Source of the DNA: Nocardia yamanashiensis NBRC 100130
GTDB taxonomy: Bacteria > Actinomycetota > Actinomycetes > Mycobacteriales > Mycobacteriaceae
Direction of reading: 5' to 3'
Assembly (NCBI RefSeq): GCF_001613325.1
Contig: NZ_BDCD01000017.1
Location: 333,466 to 397,465, forward strand
Length of the DNA: 64,000 nt
Below the pieces are notes generated by a model. It had not been told where the DNA came from. It saw nothing but the letters and a program-made list of their open reading frames with translations, and did no database searches. How positions within the stretch are numbered: position 1 is the first letter of the stretch; each line of letters opens with the position of its first letter. Position numbers and translations under genes: made by a program. Shown in pieces: positions 8,430-17,993 of this stretch.

Positions 8430-9386
8430 CTACTTGACGTTGACCTGCACGCGCACGGCGTTGTCACCGGTATTGGCCAGCGCCTGGGTGATCAGGCCGC
8501 TGATATCGATCTGCGATCCCGCGGTGCGCGTCGAGTCCACCAGCGGGCGGAGTTGCGGCGCGAGAATCTGCAATTCGGGTCCCGCCTGCCGCAGCCAGTC
8601 GCTCAGCTTGGTCAGGAACGGCGCCAGGCCGTCGTCTTCGAGATAGACCTGCGGGCCGGGCGCGCGGTCCACCAGTCTACCGACCGCGTTCACCAGCTCT
8701 TCCAGGGACTTCTCGAAGCGCAGGAAGGCCGGGGCCGCGGCGGCGGTGGCCGCGCCCATGCCGTCCATATCCGAGGCCGCGGCCTGGAAGCTGTTGAGCA
8801 GCTGCGCGATCTTGGGCTCCCGGCTCATGATGGCCGCGGCCAGCAGATCGCCGGCCCGGGTCAGCGCCGGCATGCTGGATTCGGTGTCGTGGAAGGCCGC
8901 GCCGAGGGTGCTCGCCAGCGAGGCGGCCACCTTCGGGTCGAGCTGGTTCATGACCTTGTTGACCAGCCGCGACACCTCCGGAATGGACAGCGGCGATTTC
9001 ACGGTCGCGGTGTCCAGGCGCTGCCCGTCGCGCAGGTAGGGGCCACCGCCGGTCTTGGGGCGGATCTCCACGTACGGTTCGCCCAGCGCCGAGAGCTGCT
9101 CGATGCTGATCACGCTGTCGGTGGGGACCTTGCGGTCCGCGTCCACCCGGAAGCCGACCTCGATACCGGCGGCGGTGCCGTCGATGGAGGTCACCTTGCC
9201 GATCTTCATGCCGGTCAGCAGGATCGGCGAACCGACGCTCAGGCCACCGGAATTCGACAGCACCATGGACGCGCGGGTGTACTCGGCGAACGGATCGGCG
9301 CGCACCACGCCGAAGGTCAGATAGCTCGCGCCCAGCACGGTGACGGCGGCGATACCGCCGAGGGAGGCCAGCGATCCCCATTTCAT
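8430..9386 (-). CDS. Mce-family protein, MceF position
   Basis: A 318-residue Mce protein with an N-terminal membrane anchor (about residues 8-28) and the MlaD/Mce domain at about 35-115, seen as GLSVGSPILLTGMKIGKVTSI and SALGEPYVEI. A helical C-terminal tail follows, the part that builds the tunnel of Mce complexes. The start overlaps the mceE stop by 4 bases, so the two are translationally coupled. It is sixth of six mce genes. Confidence 0.85.
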   Translation of the reverse strand: MKWGSLASLGGIAAVTVLGASYLTFGVVRADPFAEYTRASMVLSNSGGLSVGSPILLTGMKIGKVTSIDGTAAGIEVGFRVDADRKVPTDSVISIEQLSALGEPYVEIRPKTGGGPYLRDGQRLDTATVKSPLSIPEVSRLVNKVMNQLDPKVAASLASTLGAAFHDTESSMPALTRAGDLLAAAIMSREPKIAQLLNSFQAAASDMDGMGAATAAAAPAFLRFEKSLEELVNAVGRLVDRAPGPQVYLEDDGLAPFLTKLSDWLRQAGPELQILAPQLRPLVDSTRTAGSQIDISGLITQALANTGDNAVRVQVNVK

Positions 9387-10462
9387 CGCACCGCTCCGAT
9401 CACGCGCAGACCGGACAGAATCGCGGCCGTCTTGTCGTCCTTGGACACCGAATCCGCCTGCACCCCGGTGACATTCACCTTCGGGCCCTGCTCCACGAAC
9501 GGAGTCAGCTTGTCCCGCAGCAGGGAAAGCAGCAGCGCCAGGTTCGAGGGCTTGGACAGGTCCAGACCCTGACCCGAAAGCGCCAGCGGCACAAAGGCTT
9601 GCGCGGCGGCATTGCCGGAGGTGGCGAGCGGCTCCAGCCAGGTCAGCGAGGAACCGAGCTGGCCCAGTGCGGTGAAGAGCCCCGCGACGCCGTTGATGGA
9701 AGCGGTGATGCCGGTCATGGCGTCCACCGATTCCTGGCTCAGCTGATGGTCGAGGTAGTCCACGCCGTCGTGCAGCACTTGGGCATTGGTGCCCAGGCCG
9801 TTGAGCAGCGAGTCCACCGCATCCAGATTCGCGGCCAGGTCCTGGAAGTTGGTCCCCGCGTTCTGGGCGATGCGCCGCGTCTCGTTCGGATCCGCGGGCA
9901 GCACCGAATTGATGCGATTGATGATGTCCTGCAACTGATTCACCGCCCCGCCCTGGGTGAAGGCGGCCAGCGCGGCCATGGTGTCCTCGAGCTGCACCGG
10001 CGGCCGGGTGAACTCCTGGCCGATGGTGCCGCCGTCCGGCAGCAGCTTGCCGAAACCGCCGGGCGGCGTGGTCAGCGCCAGGTGGATGTCACCGAGCACG
10101 GTGTTCTGCCGCAGCTCGGCCACCGTGGTGGCGGGCAACTGCACCTTGCTCGAGATCTCGGCGTCCACCACGACGTAGCCGCCCTTGCCGCCGGAATGCG
10201 CCGAATCCACCACGCGCACACCGGTGACCGTGCCGACCTGCGCGCCGTTGGCGATCACCTTGGCGCGGGCGGGCAGGTTCAGTACATTGCCGAACTCGAT
10301 GTGGATGTTGTAGGTCGGGCCGGAAACCGACGTGCCGGGGACCGGCACCGAAGACGGATCGAACGCACAGCCACCGGCGCCCGCTATCAACGCGGTAGCC
10401 AGTACCGCCGCACCGAGGGCGCGTTTCGGCAGCGCCGGAAGACGCAAGGTAATGGTCCTCAT
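9383..10462 (-). CDS. Mce-family lipoprotein, MceE position
   Basis: A 359-residue Mce protein with a lipoprotein signal: a basic N-terminus, a hydrophobic core, and the lipobox G-A-G-G-C with the lipidated Cys near residue 32. The MlaD/Mce domain (about 45-150) includes GAQVGTVTGVRVV and the LGDIHLAL strand. A lipidated subunit at position five is the rule in mycobacterial and nocardial mce operons (LprK/MceE in M. tuberculosis). Overlaps mceD and mceF by 4 bases each. ATG 10462 is chosen because of this coupling and the signal sequence. Confidence 0.88.
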   Translation of the reverse strand: MRTITLRLPALPKRALGAAVLATALIAGAGGCAFDPSSVPVPGTSVSGPTYNIHIEFGNVLNLPARAKVIANGAQVGTVTGVRVVDSAHSGGKGGYVVVDAEISSKVQLPATTVAELRQNTVLGDIHLALTTPPGGFGKLLPDGGTIGQEFTRPPVQLEDTMAALAAFTQGGAVNQLQDIINRINSVLPADPNETRRIAQNAGTNFQDLAANLDAVDSLLNGLGTNAQVLHDGVDYLDHQLSQESVDAMTGITASINGVAGLFTALGQLGSSLTWLEPLATSGNAAAQAFVPLALSGQGLDLSKPSNLALLLSLLRDKLTPFVEQGPKVNVTGVQADSVSKDDKTAAILSGLRVIGAVR

Positions 10463-11535
10463 CGCGCACCTGCCATTCCGACCACCAGCGGCACCAGTGG
10501 GATATCGAGGTCCGACGGCTGGGCGCAGCGGCCCGGTTGCAGCGCGTTCAGTGCCGCGCACGCCTGCTCGGACTGCTCCGCGGACAGTGCCACGCGCGGC
10601 GAACCGTAGGTCACGCCGGAGCCCATCATGTGCTCGGCGGCGCTGGTCAGCACCGGCAGCTTCTGCATGATCTCGGACATGGAGCCGACATTGGCGCGCA
10701 GCAGGCGCAGCAGCGGCATGGTGTCGTCGAGCGCCCGCATGATCGGATCACCGGCGATGGTCACCAGATCGTTGAGCATGGGCAGGGCCTGACCCAGCCG
10801 GTCGATCAATTCCGCACCGGGACCGAGCAATTCGCTGCTGGCGTTGTTCAGCGCCGGGGCCAGCCGCAGCAGCATCGAGCGCAGATCGCCCCAATGCGCC
10901 TCGACCTTCTGCCCGACCGAGGCGAAGGCATCGAAAATGCCCGCCAGATGGCCGATGTCGGCGTCCGGGGCGGACAGCGACGAACCGAGCTTCTTGACGA
11001 TCGCGTTGATCTCCGGACCCGCGCCCGCCGTCGCCGCGTCCAGCGCGCCCAGACCGCGTTCCAGCGCGTCCGGGGCCTGCGCCGCCTGCAATTGCGCGGA
11101 CAGATCCGCGAGCGCGGTCAGCGTCTCGGTGATGCTCTTGGGCGTCAGCGTCTTGGTGATGCACTCGCCGGGATTCCAGCGCGCGGTGTTCTTCCCGCTG
11201 AACAGCACCGCCAGATTCCGGTCCGCCACAATGGAATCCGCGACCGTGGTGGCGGCGGCATCGGCGTACACCGGGTACTTCGCGTCCACCTCGAACCCGA
11301 CCGCGACCTTCGCGCCCTCGGATTCGACGGAGGTCACGGTGCCCACGGGGATGCCGCGCATGGTGACCTTGTTGCCCACGTAGAGGCCGACCGCGTCCGG
11401 CATGAGCGCGCAGTAGGACTGGGTCTTCTTCATCGGATCGAAGTAGACGAAGTACCCGACCACCGCCAGCGCCACCACCAGGACCGCGCCGGCGACCGAC
11501 ATGAACGCCTGTGAGGCGAGCAATCGCTTGAACAT
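10459..11535 (-). CDS. Mce-family protein, MceD position
   Basis: A 358-residue Mce protein with a membrane anchor at about residues 12-32, then the Mce domain with GLYVGNKVTMRGIPVGTVTSV near 50. The remainder is mostly amphipathic helix that would extend the periplasmic tunnel. The ATG overlaps the last base of the mceC stop codon, and its own end overlaps mceE by 4 bases. The assignment to D rests on order within the operon. Confidence 0.85.
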   Translation of the reverse strand: MFKRLLASQAFMSVAGAVLVVALAVVGYFVYFDPMKKTQSYCALMPDAVGLYVGNKVTMRGIPVGTVTSVESEGAKVAVGFEVDAKYPVYADAAATTVADSIVADRNLAVLFSGKNTARWNPGECITKTLTPKSITETLTALADLSAQLQAAQAPDALERGLGALDAATAGAGPEINAIVKKLGSSLSAPDADIGHLAGIFDAFASVGQKVEAHWGDLRSMLLRLAPALNNASSELLGPGAELIDRLGQALPMLNDLVTIAGDPIMRALDDTMPLLRLLRANVGSMSEIMQKLPVLTSAAEHMMGSGVTYGSPRVALSAEQSEQACAALNALQPGRCAQPSDLDIPLVPLVVGMAGAR

Positions 11536-12548
11536 CAGCAGTCCTTTCCGGGCGCCGGGATGCAGATGGCCGGCAGCGGAACCGTCTGCTGCGACTGGTC
11601 GACGGTGACGCCGCCCTCCGGGATCACCAGTTCCGACAGCTTGGTCTGCAGGCTGTGCGCGGCGGTCAGGGTGGGCCCGAACTTCTCGCCGAGCTGTTCC
11701 AGCTGCTCGAGCGCGGCGTTCAGTTTCGGCTTCAGCGACTCGTCCCAGGCCGGCGCCGCGCCGCCCAGCCGCCCGACCACCTCACTGAGCAGCCGGATGG
11801 CCTCGGCCATTTCGGTGTGCTTGGCCTCCAGCACGGTGACCAGCAGGTTGGCATTGTCCATCAGGCGGCCGAGATCGGTTTTCGCGCCGTCGTACATGCG
11901 CACGTACTCATCGGCGACCGAGATGGCGTTCGAGACCTGGGTGCGCTGCCGATCCAGCGCGTCCACGTAATTGCCGACGGTGGTCAGCGTGGTGCGCAGG
12001 CTGTCCGGCGCGGTCTGCAGCGAATCGCCGAGGGCCGCCAGATTGCGGTTGAGGCTGTTGCCGTCCAGCTTCGACAGCGGCGCGGCCGCGTCCTGGAAGG
12101 TCTGCACCAGGCTGTAGGGCAGCCGGACCCGATCGGCCGGAATCGCCTTGTCCCCCAGGGCCTGTGACCCGGCCGGGAACACCGCGACGTAGTGACCGCC
12201 GACGATGGTCAGCATGCGAATGTCGAGGGAGGTCTGATCACCCATGAAGACATCCGAATCCACGGTGAACTTCATGATCACCTTGTCCGGCTTCAGCTCC
12301 AGGGACTTCACCTCGCCGACCGAGATGCCCGCCACGCGCACATCGTCGCCGGCCTTCACCGACTGCGCCTCGGACAGTTCGGCGGTGTAGGTGTGCTTGC
12401 CCAGCGGCAGCACGTACAGCGCGCCCGCGCCCAGCAGCAGCACCGCCACCAGCGCCGCGCCGATGATGCCGCGCCGCAGTTCCCGCTTCACCCGGGTGGG
12501 TTCGTCGATCACGCGGTCGTCGCCGAATCGCAAGCGGGGCAGTCTCAT
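11535..12548 (-). CDS. Mce-family protein, MceC position
   Basis: A 337-residue Mce protein. A basic N-terminus (RLRFGDDRVIDEPTRVKREL) precedes a membrane helix at about 33-50. The Mce domain follows (KAGDDVRVAGISVGEVKSL) and then a long helical region to a C-terminus with two cysteines in its last ten residues. ATG 12548 gives a 4-base overlap with mceB; the longer upstream frame lies inside mceB and is not needed. It is part of the same coupled string of genes. Confidence 0.85.
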   Translation of the reverse strand: MRLPRLRFGDDRVIDEPTRVKRELRRGIIGAALVAVLLLGAGALYVLPLGKHTYTAELSEAQSVKAGDDVRVAGISVGEVKSLELKPDKVIMKFTVDSDVFMGDQTSLDIRMLTIVGGHYVAVFPAGSQALGDKAIPADRVRLPYSLVQTFQDAAAPLSKLDGNSLNRNLAALGDSLQTAPDSLRTTLTTVGNYVDALDRQRTQVSNAISVADEYVRMYDGAKTDLGRLMDNANLLVTVLEAKHTEMAEAIRLLSEVVGRLGGAAPAWDESLKPKLNAALEQLEQLGEKFGPTLTAAHSLQTKLSELVIPEGGVTVDQSQQTVPLPAICIPAPGKDC

Positions 12549-13543
12549 CCGTTGCACAGTGTCACCTGCTGTCCGCCGATAAGCACCTTCAGCATGCCGG
12601 GCAGTTCGGCGTTCCCCTTGCTGCACAACGGCTTCCAGCCGGACGGCCCGGAAGGCAGCGAGGCGTCCGCGGCGGCCAGCACGGCGGGCAGCCGGCCGAG
12701 CAGCTCCACCGCCTGCTTGCCGTCGGGGAAGATCTGCCGGATCAAGGTGTCCACGTCCTGGCCGCTGTTGATGCCGAGGGTGCGCAGCAGCGCGTCGATG
12801 GGCCGTAGCACCGACGGCGCGGTCGCCGCGAATTGCGCCAGCCCGCCGATGTTCTGCTGCAGCGCCTCGAAGATATTGCTGAGCTGGGCGAGCAGCGGCA
12901 CCAGATAGTGCACCCGGCCGCTCAGGCGATCCGACAGATCCGACATATTGCGGATCAGCGTGCCGATCACCTGCTGCCGGTTGTCGACATGCGCGGCCAG
13001 CTTGCCGATGGCGTCCATGGCCGGGCCGACGCCGTTGCCGTCGCCCTCGATCAGAGCGACCATGCTGGCGCTGAATTGGTTGATGGCCTCCGGAGACACC
13101 GTCTGCAACACCGGCTTCAAGCCGTTGAACAGGCTGGTCACATCGAAGGACGGCACGGTGTGATCGATCTCGATGCGCGCGCCCGCCGCGATCGCCTTAC
13201 CCGGCTGCGGCTGCTGCTGCAGATCGATATAGCGCTGCCCCGTGAGGTTCTGGTACCGGATCGCGAGCTTGGAGTTGTCGTAGACGGGTGCGTCGGTCTT
13301 GACCGTGAGGCTGACCTTGGCCCGGTTCCCCTCCAGCTCGATGCCCTTCACCTTGCCGACCTGCACGCCGTACATGCGCACGTCGTCGCCGACCTTGAGG
13401 CCGTTGGCATCGGTGAAAATCGCTTCGTGCGAATCGGTTTCACCCGAGACCGGCCGCTGGATGGCGGTCAGCACCAGCATGAGCACCACCACGATGACGC
13501 CCGCGAACAACACCAGCCGCCACGCCGCGGCCTTCACGCTCAT
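12545..13543 (-). CDS. Mce-family protein, MceB position
   Basis: A 332-residue Mce protein with a membrane anchor at about residues 8-28 and the Mce domain at about 38-115 (GLKVGDDVRMYGVQVGKVKGI; YQNLTGQRYIDL). The C-terminal half is helical and Leu-rich. The start ATG 13543 overlaps the mceA stop in an ATGA arrangement. The open frame continues far upstream inside mceA, but only this start fits the domain and the coupling. Confidence 0.86.
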   Translation of the reverse strand: MSVKAAAWRLVLFAGVIVVVLMLVLTAIQRPVSGETDSHEAIFTDANGLKVGDDVRMYGVQVGKVKGIELEGNRAKVSLTVKTDAPVYDNSKLAIRYQNLTGQRYIDLQQQPQPGKAIAAGARIEIDHTVPSFDVTSLFNGLKPVLQTVSPEAINQFSASMVALIEGDGNGVGPAMDAIGKLAAHVDNRQQVIGTLIRNMSDLSDRLSGRVHYLVPLLAQLSNIFEALQQNIGGLAQFAATAPSVLRPIDALLRTLGINSGQDVDTLIRQIFPDGKQAVELLGRLPAVLAAADASLPSGPSGWKPLCSKGNAELPGMLKVLIGGQQVTLCNG

Positions 13544-14568
13544 CGCATTCCTCCCAGTAGCGGCGCGATGACCGCGGGCACGCTCTTCAGCTCGACCTCC
13601 ACATTCAGCACCGGCCCCTGCCCGTTGTCGGGCATGGCGGCGCGCAGACGCTCCAGCAGCGTGCGCAATTCGGCCGAGGACTGCTGCGGGGCGGGCACCA
13701 TCTGGGCCAGCGCGCTCAGCAGCGGCACCAGCGCGTCGGTGGTCCCGGACAGCTGAGTTCCGGCCTGGCCCAGGGTGTTCGCCAGGATGGGCAGCAGCTG
13801 CCCAGTCACGATGGCGACGCCCTTGTCGTATTCGGCCCGATTGGCTTGCAACCGCTGGATGCTGCGGATCAGATCGATGACCTGCACGGTCGCGCCCGCG
13901 AACTGACCGCCGCCGTCGAAGGCCGGGCCGAGTGCACCGAACAGCTGCGACAGCGGCATTCGCTGGTTGTCGGCGATGGTGCGCTGCGCGGTGATCAGCG
14001 CCTGGGCCAGCGGGGTGAGCGCCTGGGTGTCGGCGGCCGCCTGCGCGATGACCGAGGCCATCTGCGGGGTCAGCACCGAACTGCCCATCTGCGACATGCT
14101 GCGCAGAATCGAGCCCATGGTGGCGTCGTACACGTCGGCGGACTTGCGCCCGGTCAGGTCGATGACCGAACCGGAGCGCAACGGCGCACCGCCCGCGCCC
14201 TTGCGCAGTTCGATCTCGCTGATGCCGAACAGGTTGGCGGGCGCGTAATCCACCAGCAGGCTGTCGTCCAGCCCGAACATGCGCGAATCGTCCAGGCGCA
14301 GCGAAATCCGCTGCGTGCCTTTCTGATCCGGGTCGATGGCGGTGACCTTGCCGACCACCACGCCATTGGCCCGCACCTCGGTGCCCACCAGCACGCCGTC
14401 GCCGATCTGCTCGGTGCGCAGCGAAATCGGCAGGCCCGCTTCGGTCTTGTTGGACCGGTAGACCGTCCACACCGCCGTCACCGCGAGCACGATGGCCAGC
14501 GCCACCGCACCGACCGTCATCGCCTGCTTGCGATCGACGGCCACACCCGGCATTCCGTAATTCGCCAT
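13540..14568 (-). CDS. Mce-family protein, MceA position
   Basis: A 342-residue Mce protein, first of six. Membrane helix at about residues 17-36, Mce domain at about 50-125 (GVLVGTEVRANGVVVGKVTAI; YAPANLFGISEIEL), then a long helical tail. Three bases separate its start from the yrbEB stop. In the Mce complexes whose structure is known, MceA-F form one hexameric tunnel that carries lipid from the cell envelope to the YrbE permease. Confidence 0.87.
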   Translation of the reverse strand: MANYGMPGVAVDRKQAMTVGAVALAIVLAVTAVWTVYRSNKTEAGLPISLRTEQIGDGVLVGTEVRANGVVVGKVTAIDPDQKGTQRISLRLDDSRMFGLDDSLLVDYAPANLFGISEIELRKGAGGAPLRSGSVIDLTGRKSADVYDATMGSILRSMSQMGSSVLTPQMASVIAQAAADTQALTPLAQALITAQRTIADNQRMPLSQLFGALGPAFDGGGQFAGATVQVIDLIRSIQRLQANRAEYDKGVAIVTGQLLPILANTLGQAGTQLSGTTDALVPLLSALAQMVPAPQQSSAELRTLLERLRAAMPDNGQGPVLNVEVELKSVPAVIAPLLGGMR

Positions 14569-14571
14569 CCC

Positions 14572-15435
14572 CTACCCCGTGAACGTGATCGCCGAGTTGA
14601 AGCCCCACAGCGCGAGCGAGAGCACCATGTCCATGGCGATGATCGCCACCGACGAGGCCCGCACCGCTTTACCCGAGGCGATGCCCACGCCCTCCGGACC
14701 GCCGGTGGCGAAGAAGCCGTAGTAGCAGTGGATCAGGATGACGACCACCGCGAAGATGGCCACCTTCACCACGGCCGCGATCACGTCGAAGCCGGAGACG
14801 AACTGGAAGAAGTAGTGGTCGTAGACGCCCGCCGCCGACCCGTGCACCAGCGTGATCAGCCCGCGGCAGGCCGCGTAGGACAGGATCAGCGCGATCAGGA
14901 AGGTCGGGATGATGGCGACCGCGCCGGCCAGCACCCGGGTGGTCACCACGAACGGCACCGAACGCAGGCCGAGCGATTCGATGGCGTCGATCTCCTCGGA
15001 GATGCGCATGGAACCGATCTCGGCGGTCATGCGGCAGCCCGCCTGCGCGGCGAACCCGATGGCCGCGGCGATGGGCGCGAGCTCACGCGTGGTGGCGTAG
15101 GCCGAGACCAGGCCGGTGACCGGGCCCATGCCCAGCATGTCCAGCGTCGCGAACGACTCCACCGCGACCGAGGCGCCCATGACCAGGCCCAGCACGATCA
15201 TCATCGGCACGGTCCCGCCGCCGACGATGATGGAACCGCGACCCCAGGTCATATTGGTGATGGCCCGCATGGTCTCGTCGCGATAGCGCTTGAGCGTCAA
15301 CGGAATCGACGACAGCACCTGCCAGACGAAAGCCAGCACGAAGCCCAGGTTCTCCACCCGGCGCAGCACCAGACCGCGGCGGCGATAGGCGCGCGCCGCC
15401 CAGCCCAAACCCTTGGGCACGTAGGTAGCCGACAT
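14572..15435 (-). CDS. YrbE/MlaE-type permease subunit B
   Basis: A 287-residue integral membrane protein of the MlaE/YrbE family. An N-terminal amphipathic helix is followed by about five membrane helices and the conserved cytoplasmic loop EIGSMRISEEIDAIESLGL near residue 140, which contacts the Mkl/MlaF ATPase. It pairs with YrbEA as the heterodimeric permease. Start ATG 15435 overlaps the yrbEA stop by one base. No ATPase gene is in the operon, as in mycobacteria, where a single distant Mkl serves all mce operons. Confidence 0.88.
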   Translation of the reverse strand: MSATYVPKGLGWAARAYRRRGLVLRRVENLGFVLAFVWQVLSSIPLTLKRYRDETMRAITNMTWGRGSIIVGGGTVPMMIVLGLVMGASVAVESFATLDMLGMGPVTGLVSAYATTRELAPIAAAIGFAAQAGCRMTAEIGSMRISEEIDAIESLGLRSVPFVVTTRVLAGAVAIIPTFLIALILSYAACRGLITLVHGSAAGVYDHYFFQFVSGFDVIAAVVKVAIFAVVVILIHCYYGFFATGGPEGVGIASGKAVRASSVAIIAMDMVLSLALWGFNSAITFTG

Positions 15436-16307
15436 CAGGCCAGCCTCGTGGGCAGGAACATGGCGGTGATCTGCGTGGCGACCAGGTTGACGGTCACGAT
15501 CGACACCACCGACAGCACCACGGCCGCGTTCACGGCATCGGCGACCCCGCGCGGACCGCCCTTGGCCTCGAGTCCGCGCTGGCAGGCGATGACCACCACC
15601 AGGAAGCCGAAGATGACCGCCTTGAGCAGCGACACCCACACATCCGCGGTGGTGGTGAAGGAACCGAAAGTGGCCCAATACGATCCGGGCGTCACGCCCT
15701 GACCGCCGATGGCGACCATGTAGCCGGCCAGCACGCCGACGAAGATGATGAGCACGTTCAGCAGCGGGGCCACGAAGATCATGGCGACCATGCGCGGGAT
15801 GACCAGCCGGTGAATCGGGCTGATGCCCATGGTGTTCAGCGCGTCGATCTCCTCGCGGATGGTGCGCGCGCCCAGATCCGCGGCCAGCGCCGCCGCGCCC
15901 GCACCGCCCAGCAGGAAGCCGGTGGCCAGGGGCGCGCCCTGTTTGATGACGCCGAGGCCGCCGGTCGCGCCGAGCAGCGAATCCGCGCCCAGGGTGTGAA
16001 TGAGGTTGCCGACCTGAACCGAGACGATGACGCCGAACGGAATGGCCATCAGGATGGCGGGAATCGCGGTGACCGTGATCAGCCGCCACGCCTGCAGAAT
16101 GGCTTCTTTCCACTGGAACTGCCCACGCGCGAGATCGGAGAACGTGCCCGCGACCGCTTCCTGTGCGATGCCGGCGGCACGTCCGAAGGTGCGCAGCGAG
16201 GCCACCACGGTGCCGGAGAAGTTGTCGCGCACGATGCGGACAGCACTCTCTTGTTTGGTGACGAGCTTCAAAATTTCTTCTCCGTGATCGGCAACACTGC
16301 CTGCCAT
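15435..16307 (-). CDS. YrbE/MlaE-type permease subunit A, first gene of the mce operon
   Basis: A 290-residue MlaE-family permease with the coupling loop ADLGARTIREEIDALNTMGI near residue 150 and multiple membrane helices. ATG 16307 is chosen; a TTG immediately before it is also possible. No convincing Shine-Dalgarno is seen. It heads the operon yrbEA-yrbEB-mceA-F-mas, whose genes overlap or lie within 17 bases, so they should form one transcript. The adjacent 313-base upstream gap should hold the promoter. Confidence 0.87.
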   Translation of the reverse strand: MAGSVADHGEEILKLVTKQESAVRIVRDNFSGTVVASLRTFGRAAGIAQEAVAGTFSDLARGQFQWKEAILQAWRLITVTAIPAILMAIPFGVIVSVQVGNLIHTLGADSLLGATGGLGVIKQGAPLATGFLLGGAGAAALAADLGARTIREEIDALNTMGISPIHRLVIPRMVAMIFVAPLLNVLIIFVGVLAGYMVAIGGQGVTPGSYWATFGSFTTTADVWVSLLKAVIFGFLVVVIACQRGLEAKGGPRGVADAVNAAVVLSVVSIVTVNLVATQITAMFLPTRLA

Positions 16308-16620
16308 CAAAGCTAATGGTTACGCCGAGTTACAACAAATCCGCTCCAGGTGTGACACAGACCTCTCCGCAACTGTCCGGTACACCCGGAAACAGAGCTG
16401 GCCATGCGGCAGATCACCGATGTGACCAGGCATTCTGTAACGTGTTATCAGAGTGGATCGGCATGGACATGAGTTCGCACACGCACGCGGCGAACCCTTG
16501 GCCGAGGGGTTTTCCGGGGGTGAGCCATACCCGACCGACCTTGTTAGTGAACTGTCAGCTATTCAGAGGAATCCGCCGAACCCGCCCGTAGCCGGGCCCG
16601 CGGCGTGTTCACTGGGCCGC
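16308..16620. other. intergenic region upstream of the mce operon
   Basis: This 313-base gap separates the divergent mce operon and a short NTF2-like gene. It is richer in A+T than the flanking genes, consistent with promoters on both strands. I found no long palindrome, no -35/-10 pair with good spacing, and no RNA gene in it. Confidence 0.5.
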
Positions 16621-16833
16621 GTGGACGACACCGTCACCGCCGTCATGCACGCCGTCGAATCCGGCGACTGGGCCCGGTTCGCACAGCTCGTGCACCCCTA
16701 CGTGCACTGGACCGAGGACGGCGTCACCACGCGCGGCCGCACCCGGGTGATGGCGCTGCTATCGGGCCGCGGCGTGAAACCGGCTGCGACCGTCGAACTG
16801 CGCGACGGGCAGGTCTATCGCTGGAACGCCTAG
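16621..16833 (+). CDS. short SnoaL/NTF2-like protein
   Basis: A 70-residue protein starting at GTG 16621. It reads like the first half of an NTF2-like fold: AVESGDWARFAQLVHPYVHW is a typical SnoaL opening helix and strand, and it ends with VELRDGQVYRWNA. At about half the usual 120-130 residues it may be a minimal family member or a remnant. The open frame continues upstream to 16453, but that part has no recognisable fold. Five bases separate its stop from the convergent antiporter gene. Confidence 0.55.
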   Translation: MDDTVTAVMHAVESGDWARFAQLVHPYVHWTEDGVTTRGRTRVMALLSGRGVKPAATVELRDGQVYRWNA

Positions 16834-16837
16834 TGCG

Positions 16838-17926
16838 CTAAGGACTTACGGCCAGGAACAGGAAGCCGGAGAACAGCACCAGGTGCACACAGCCCTGCAG
16901 GAGGGTGGCGCGGCCCGGCACCACGGTGAGCGCGCCGACCACGACGGTCAGGGCCAGCAACACCATCTGCGTCGCGCCGAGGCCGAGCATGAGCGGGCCC
17001 TCGATCCAGACCGAGGCCAGCGCGATCGCCGGAATGGTCAGGCCGATGCTGGCCATGGCCGAACCCAGCGCCAGGTTCAGGCTGATCTGCACCCGCTCCC
17101 CGCGGGCGGCGCGCACGGCGGCAATGGTCTCCGGCAGCAGCACCAGCAGCGCGATGACCACACCGACCGCGGACGCGGGCAGGCCGGCGGCGGCGATGCC
17201 GTCCTCGATCGATGGCGACACCGTCTTGGCCAGCCCGACCACGCCGACCAAGGCCACCAGCAGCAGCACGAGGCTGATCAGCGCTTCTTTCTTGGACGGC
17301 AGATGCGCACGCTCGTCGTCGCCGGACTCCTCGACCGGCAGGAAGTCGTCGGGGTGACGGACCGTCTGCACCATGACGAAGACGCCGTAGAGCACGAGGG
17401 AGGCGACCGCCGCGAAGGCCAGCTGCGCACCCGAGAAGACCGGGCCGGGTTCGCTGGTGGTGAAGGTCGGCAACACCAAGCTGAGCGTGGCCAGTGTGGC
17501 GACCGTGGCGAGCGCGCCGCCGGTGCCCTCGGCATTGAATACCGCTACGCGCCTGCGCAGCGCGGCGACCAGCAGCGACAGGCCGAAAATGCCATTGCAG
17601 GTGATCATGACCGCGGCGAAGACGGTATCGCGGGCGTAGGAGGCGGCCTTGTCGCCGCCGGACAGCATCAGGGTGACGATCAGGCCGACCTCGATGATGG
17701 TCACCGCCACCGCCAGGATGAGCGAACCGAACGGCTCGCCGACCCGATGCGCCACTACTTCCGCATGGCTGACCGCCGACAGCACCGCGCCGATCAGGGC
17801 CGCGCCGATCACGGTGGCGGCGATCGGACCCGGCTCCCGCCCCCAGGAAACGGCCAGCACCACCGCCGCGAGGAGTGGGACGACGACAGACCACCAGCGC
17901 GAGAGAAGACCGACCATGATCTTCAT
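16838..17926 (-). CDS. chaA: Ca2+/H+ antiporter (ChaA-type)
   Basis: A 362-residue membrane protein of the Ca2+:cation antiporter superfamily with about eleven membrane helices. Both alpha-repeat motifs are present: GEPFGSLILAVAVTIIEVGL near residue 62, with its key Glu, and LNLALGSAMASIGLTIPAIA near 285. An acidic cytoplasmic loop (EESGDDERAH) splits the two halves. ChaA exchanges Ca2+ (or Na+/K+) for protons across the inner membrane. ATG 17926 is used; an ATG three codons later is equally possible. Confidence 0.85.
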   Translation of the reverse strand: MKIMVGLLSRWWSVVVPLLAAVVLAVSWGREPGPIAATVIGAALIGAVLSAVSHAEVVAHRVGEPFGSLILAVAVTIIEVGLIVTLMLSGGDKAASYARDTVFAAVMITCNGIFGLSLLVAALRRRVAVFNAEGTGGALATVATLATLSLVLPTFTTSEPGPVFSGAQLAFAAVASLVLYGVFVMVQTVRHPDDFLPVEESGDDERAHLPSKKEALISLVLLLVALVGVVGLAKTVSPSIEDGIAAAGLPASAVGVVIALLVLLPETIAAVRAARGERVQISLNLALGSAMASIGLTIPAIALASVWIEGPLMLGLGATQMVLLALTVVVGALTVVPGRATLLQGCVHLVLFSGFLFLAVSP

Positions 17927-17993
17927 CGTTCCAGCAATTCGGTCGCATCCACCGCAAAACGAGAGCCATCCCTCCCCCGCGCGGCGCGGGACA

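Noticed and set aside
12545..14608. A single fused mceA-mceB reading frame
   Set aside because: The long frame reads mceA out of phase; separate mceA and mceB genes with a 4-base ATGA overlap fit domains and family lengths.
16453..16620. N-terminal extension of the short SnoaL-like gene
   Set aside because: The extra 56 residues show no fold and lie in the AT-richer promoter region; GTG 16621 begins the recognisable helix.
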